Under the pieces are notes generated by a model. It saw nothing but the letters and a program-made list of their open reading frames with translations, ran no database searches and was not told the origin of the DNA. The position numbers were made by a program, and so were the translations under genes. A stretch of 64,000 bases of DNA from Odontesthes bonariensis (taxonomy: Eukaryota > Chordata > Actinopteri > Atheriniformes > Atherinopsidae): contig NC_134515.1 of the NCBI RefSeq assembly GCF_027942865.1, positions 23,954,227 to 24,018,226 of the forward strand, in the 5' to 3' direction. Below, piece by piece: positions 60,935-64,000 of the stretch (the first letter of the stretch is position 1; each line of letters begins with the position of its first letter).

Positions 60935-63355
60935 TCATAAAAAACATTTAAACTCGATATCTTCATTAAGGCCTGGATACCTAAGCGCATCTAACTGGTG
61001 GATCCAAAACGTCTCACGTTGGTTGAGCCTGCGGATCCGGTCGCCGCCTCTATCTAAGGGCCTGATGTGCTCCAAAGCCTCAATTTTTAGCAAGGAGTCG
61101 TTCTTATTGTGCACTTGTAGGAAATGTTGGGCCATCTGGTAGTCAGCATTAACAGTGCGTATCGCATATTTATGCTCAGCAAGTCGATCACGTAGGCGTC
61201 TTTTGGTGCGTCCTACATAGAACACACCTGGGCACGGACAGGACAGACGATAAATAACAAACGTGGTGTTACAATTTATAAAATCTTTTATTCTATATTC
61301 CTTATTGGTTTTAAAATCAGTAAATGCTTTTGAAGGAATAAGATGAGCACAATGAGGGCAATTATAACAACGGTAGACTCCCAACGGTCTCTTGAGCCAA
61401 CTCTCCTTTTTAACAGGAGGAAGATGGGTGTGTACGAGTCTGTCGCGAAGTGTCGGAGCTATTTTGTAAGAGACTAACGGGGGTTCAGGAAAGATCTGTT
61501 GCAGATCAGGGTCCGAGTTAATAATGGCCCAATTATTCCTGATGATCCGTGTAACCTGTTTGGCCTCTGAGCTGTATTGTGTAACAAAAAAGGGTCGAGA
61601 TAGTTTATTTCTATTAAGGCTCTTTTTAATCAGAGTGTCTGAGCGCTTCAGAGCCTGCGCTCTTAACCGGGCTTGCGCCACCGTATCAGGCTTGTAGGCT
61701 CTCTTCCTAAAGCGGTCAGTCATGTCATTGGCCTGTCTTTCAAACTCCGCCTCATCATTGCAGATGCGGCGTAAACGCTGGAACTGACCAAAAGGGATGT
61801 TATCAATAAGGTGCTGTGGGTGAAAGGAATCGGCTCTAAGAATGGTGTTGCGAGATGTCTTTTTCCTAAAGATGGTGGTGTGCAGATTACCTTCTTGGTC
61901 AATAGAAATTGTGAGGTCTAAAAAATCAATTTTGTTTTGCGAGTACTCAAGGGACAGTTTAATATTAGGATTAATAGAATTAAGATATTGGTGAAATCCC
62001 TTAACTTGAGTCTCGGTGCCATTAAACACAAATAAAAGGTCATCAATAAAGCGACCATACCATGTTAAGCAATGATAGAAAGGATTGGTAGAGTTAAAGA
62101 CATGAAGTTTTTCCCACAGTCCCAAATATAAACACGCGTAGTTGGGTGAAAAGCAACAACCCATGGGAACACCTATTTTTTGTTTGTATAGCTCATCAGT
62201 AAACACAAAAACATAATTGTAAATAATAAACTCAGTAAGGTCCACAATAAAGTCTGAAGGTGGTCTAATGTCCTTTCTTTCAGCCAAAAAATGTTTAAAT
62301 GCATGTAAACCCTCTTCATGGTCGATATTAGTATAAAGGGACTCAACATCCATAGTGATGAGATATTGAGACCTCACATTCCCAAGCCTAGATAGGATGT
62401 ACAACACATCCACAGTGTCCTCAATAAATGACGGTAAAGTCCTAACAAAAGGTTTAATCATAAAGTCCACAAACTTAGATGCCAGTACAGTAAGGGTACC
62501 ATAGCCCGAAATAATAGGTCGCCCCGGAGGGTTGTCAAAAGGAGGCTTATGCACCTTGGGAAGTAAATAAAATGTAGCTAAAGAAGGGAATTCAATAGTC
62601 ATATATTTACGTTCGTTTTGAGTTATCCATCCTTCGTTCTCAGCATGGGACAACATATTATGAAAGGTCACAGTCAATGTAGGCAAGGGATTAGTATGTA
62701 GTCTTTCATAATGTCTTGTTTGCAATTGGCGTGTTGCCTCAACAATATACATCTCTTTAGATAAAACTACCACCGCACCACCCTTGTCAGCAGGGCGTAT
62801 GATGATATCGTCCATGTTAGAGAGCTCTGTGAGAGCGTTGCGTTCATTCGAAGTCAAATTAAGTTTTTGGTTAGGTCTTGACTGTGTACCAAATACATGT
62901 TGTATCTCATAATCCACTTTTCTACAAAATGCAACGAGAGAGGGATTCGACACCACTGGAGTAAAGTAGGATTTGGGTTTGAACAAAGTGTCAGTCCTAG
63001 GAGTGTTAGAAGGAGTAGAATAATCAGGTGTGCTGCTAATGTCACCATTTATAGTAGCAGGGAGACATGTATGTCCAGATTTGTGATAGAATACTTTAAG
63101 GTGTAAATTACGATAAAAGCGGAATAAATCCACTTTCGTGTTGAACAAGTTGGAGTTATAGGTGGGTGCAAACGACAAACCTTTGGACAATACAGTCAGT
63201 TGGTCATTGGAAAGGGGTACACCTGAGAGGTTGATCACAGAGGAAATCTCTTCCTCGGCTGCTGTCTCAGTGTTGGTGGCCGAGTGCGCTCCTCTCCCCC
63301 TACGGCCCCGGCGCGTTTTCTTTGATCCTTCCGATTGGTCTGAAGTCGCGGCCAC
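60935..63355 (-). CDS. Penelope-like RT with GIY-YIG endonuclease, unit 2
   Basis: 806 residues, identical in translation to the unit 1 protein. All RT and GIY-YIG motifs are kept. Confidence 0.9.
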   Translation of the reverse strand: MAATSDQSEGSKKTRRGRRGRGAHSATNTETAAEEEISSVINLSGVPLSNDQLTVLSKGLSFAPTYNSNLFNTKVDLFRFYRNLHLKVFYHKSGHTCLPATINGDISSTPDYSTPSNTPRTDTLFKPKSYFTPVVSNPSLVAFCRKVDYEIQHVFGTQSRPNQKLNLTSNERNALTELSNMDDIIIRPADKGGAVVVLSKEMYIVEATRQLQTRHYERLHTNPLPTLTVTFHNMLSHAENEGWITQNERKYMTIEFPSLATFYLLPKVHKPPFDNPPGRPIISGYGTLTVLASKFVDFMIKPFVRTLPSFIEDTVDVLYILSRLGNVRSQYLITMDVESLYTNIDHEEGLHAFKHFLAERKDIRPPSDFIVDLTEFIIYNYVFVFTDELYKQKIGVPMGCCFSPNYACLYLGLWEKLHVFNSTNPFYHCLTWYGRFIDDLLFVFNGTETQVKGFHQYLNSINPNIKLSLEYSQNKIDFLDLTISIDQEGNLHTTIFRKKTSRNTILRADSFHPQHLIDNIPFGQFQRLRRICNDEAEFERQANDMTDRFRKRAYKPDTVAQARLRAQALKRSDTLIKKSLNRNKLSRPFFVTQYSSEAKQVTRIIRNNWAIINSDPDLQQIFPEPPLVSYKIAPTLRDRLVHTHLPPVKKESWLKRPLGVYRCYNCPHCAHLIPSKAFTDFKTNKEYRIKDFINCNTTFVIYRLSCPCPGVFYVGRTKRRLRDRLAEHKYAIRTVNADYQMAQHFLQVHNKNDSLLKIEALEHIRPLDRGGDRIRRLNQRETFWIHQLDALRYPGLNEDIEFKCFL

Positions 63356-63567
63356 TCCTCCTCCAAAAAATGGTCGGATTCAGAGCCCAAGGAGCGGCCC
63401 TCATCGTCACTAGAAGTTAAGTTGAAGGATACCTTAGGTTGGCGGGGGCGTGGTTGACGCTCCGAATGATGATGCGTCTGTCGGTGGAATCTGGATGTAC
63501 GCTGTTGGTTCCAACGATACACCTGACCCCTGTCGTAGTCCTCTCTGTCGCGCTTAAACTTCCGCAT
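63235..63567 (-). CDS. Overlapping basic 5' ORF of the Penelope element, unit 2
   Basis: 110 codons, identical to the frame at 52279-52611. The T6 run with the frame change is the same. Confidence 0.5.
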   Translation of the reverse strand: MRKFKRDREDYDRGQVYRWNQQRTSRFHRQTHHHSERQPRPRQPKVSFNLTSSDDEGRSLGSESDHFLEEEWPRLQTNRKDQRKRAGAVGGEERTRPPTLRQQPRKRFPL

Positions 63568-63592
63568 TTTTAGACTTCCCTTAAACTTCCCT

Positions 63593-64000
63593 TTAGTCTC
63601 TTACAAAAGAGCTCCGACACTTCGCGACAGACTCGTACACACCCATCTTCCTCCTGTTAAAAAGGAGAGTTGGCTCAAGAGACCATTGGGAGTCTACCGT
63701 TGTTATAATTGCCCTCATTGTGCTCATCTTATTCCTTCAAAAGCATTTACTGATTTTAAAACCAATAAGGAATATAGAATAAAAGATTTTATAAATTGTA
63801 ACACCACGTTTGTTATTTATCGTCTGTCCTGTCCGTGCCCAGGTGTGTTCTATGTAGGACGCACCAAAAGACGCCTACGTGATCGACTTGCTGAGCATAA
63901 ATATGCGATACGCACTGTTAATGCTGACTACCAGATGGCCCAACATTTCCTACAAGTGCACAATAAGAACGACTCCTTGCTAAAAATTGAGGCTTTGGAG
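63593..64000 (+). pseudogene. Inverted truncated Penelope copy, unit 2 (partial)
   Basis: Start of the right arm as at 52637. It encodes the linker and the beginning of the GIY-YIG domain before the window ends. Confidence 0.85.

Larger units (their letters stand above)
58059..64000 (+). mobile_element. BEL/Pao retrotransposon, unit 2 (cut by the window edge)
   Basis: A head-to-tail repeat of unit 1 with the same Penelope insertion at the same base. All translated frames compared are identical to unit 1. The unit continues beyond 64000. Confidence 0.9.
60447..64000 (-). mobile_element. Penelope-like element, unit 2 (cut by the window edge)
   Basis: The same compound insertion as at 49491-53598, offset 10,956 bp. 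Left arm 60527-61477; right arm from 63593, truncated at the edge. The hammerhead motif of the left arm is at 60596-60671 (- strand). The right-arm motif would lie outside the window. Confidence 0.88.

Noticed and set aside
47103..64000. CRISPR-like array or satellite
   Set aside because: The repeat unit is an 11-kb retrotransposon, not short spaced repeats.

Overview
The window looks like nuclear DNA of a teleost fish. Three single-copy vertebrate genes with ordinary GT-AG introns can be assembled from it: fibromodulin (fmod, + strand, 7712-12194), colony-stimulating factor 1 (csf1, - strand, 22098 down to about 19464) and renin (ren, - strand, 43673 down to 40085). The space between them is filled with fish-type mobile DNA: PIF/Harbinger, pogo-like, Tc1-like and THAP-bearing DNA transposons, a tRNA-like SINE, a BEL/Pao LTR retrotransposon and a Penelope-like element. 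The species cannot be named from the sequence.

Layout. 1-6.4 kb: no host gene; a 3.2 kb Harbinger copy (1622-4828) sits inside an older dispersed repeat. 6.4-7.2 kb: a short terminal-inverted-repeat element (family A). 7.7-12.2 kb: fmod, a secreted small leucine-rich proteoglycan whose 3.4 kb last intron carries a SINE. 12.2-19.4 kb: non-coding DNA with a Tc1 remnant and a perfect hairpin. 19.4-22.1 kb: csf1, a membrane-anchored cytokine. 22.9-34.8 kb: transposon graveyard (MADF remnant, two pogo-like copies, a THAP element with long terminal repeats, a Tc1 end, and a nest of family A in family A plus a GC-rich foldback element). 34.8-40.1 kb: no gene recognised. 40.1-43.7 kb: ren, nine exons with an upstream TATA box. 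44.6-47.0 kb: a second, internally deleted Harbinger copy. 47.1-64.0 kb: a tandem array of a BEL/Pao element with unit length 10,956 bp.

The most notable structure is the last one. A Penelope-like element (reverse transcriptase plus GIY-YIG endonuclease) has inserted into the BEL gag-pol reading frame. It is flanked by a 14-bp target duplication and is built as a main copy plus a 5'-truncated inverted partner, giving 951-bp inverted arms that differ at only a few sites. Each arm carries a recognisable hammerhead-ribozyme core with a self-complementary stem III. The BEL unit together with its Penelope passenger is then repeated head-to-tail, sharing an LTR, and runs off the right edge of the window.

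The three host genes act outside the cell (matrix proteoglycan, cytokine, secreted protease) but nothing here suggests they form one pathway. Exon boundaries were derived by hand from splice consensus, reading phase and remembered family features. No database search was possible.
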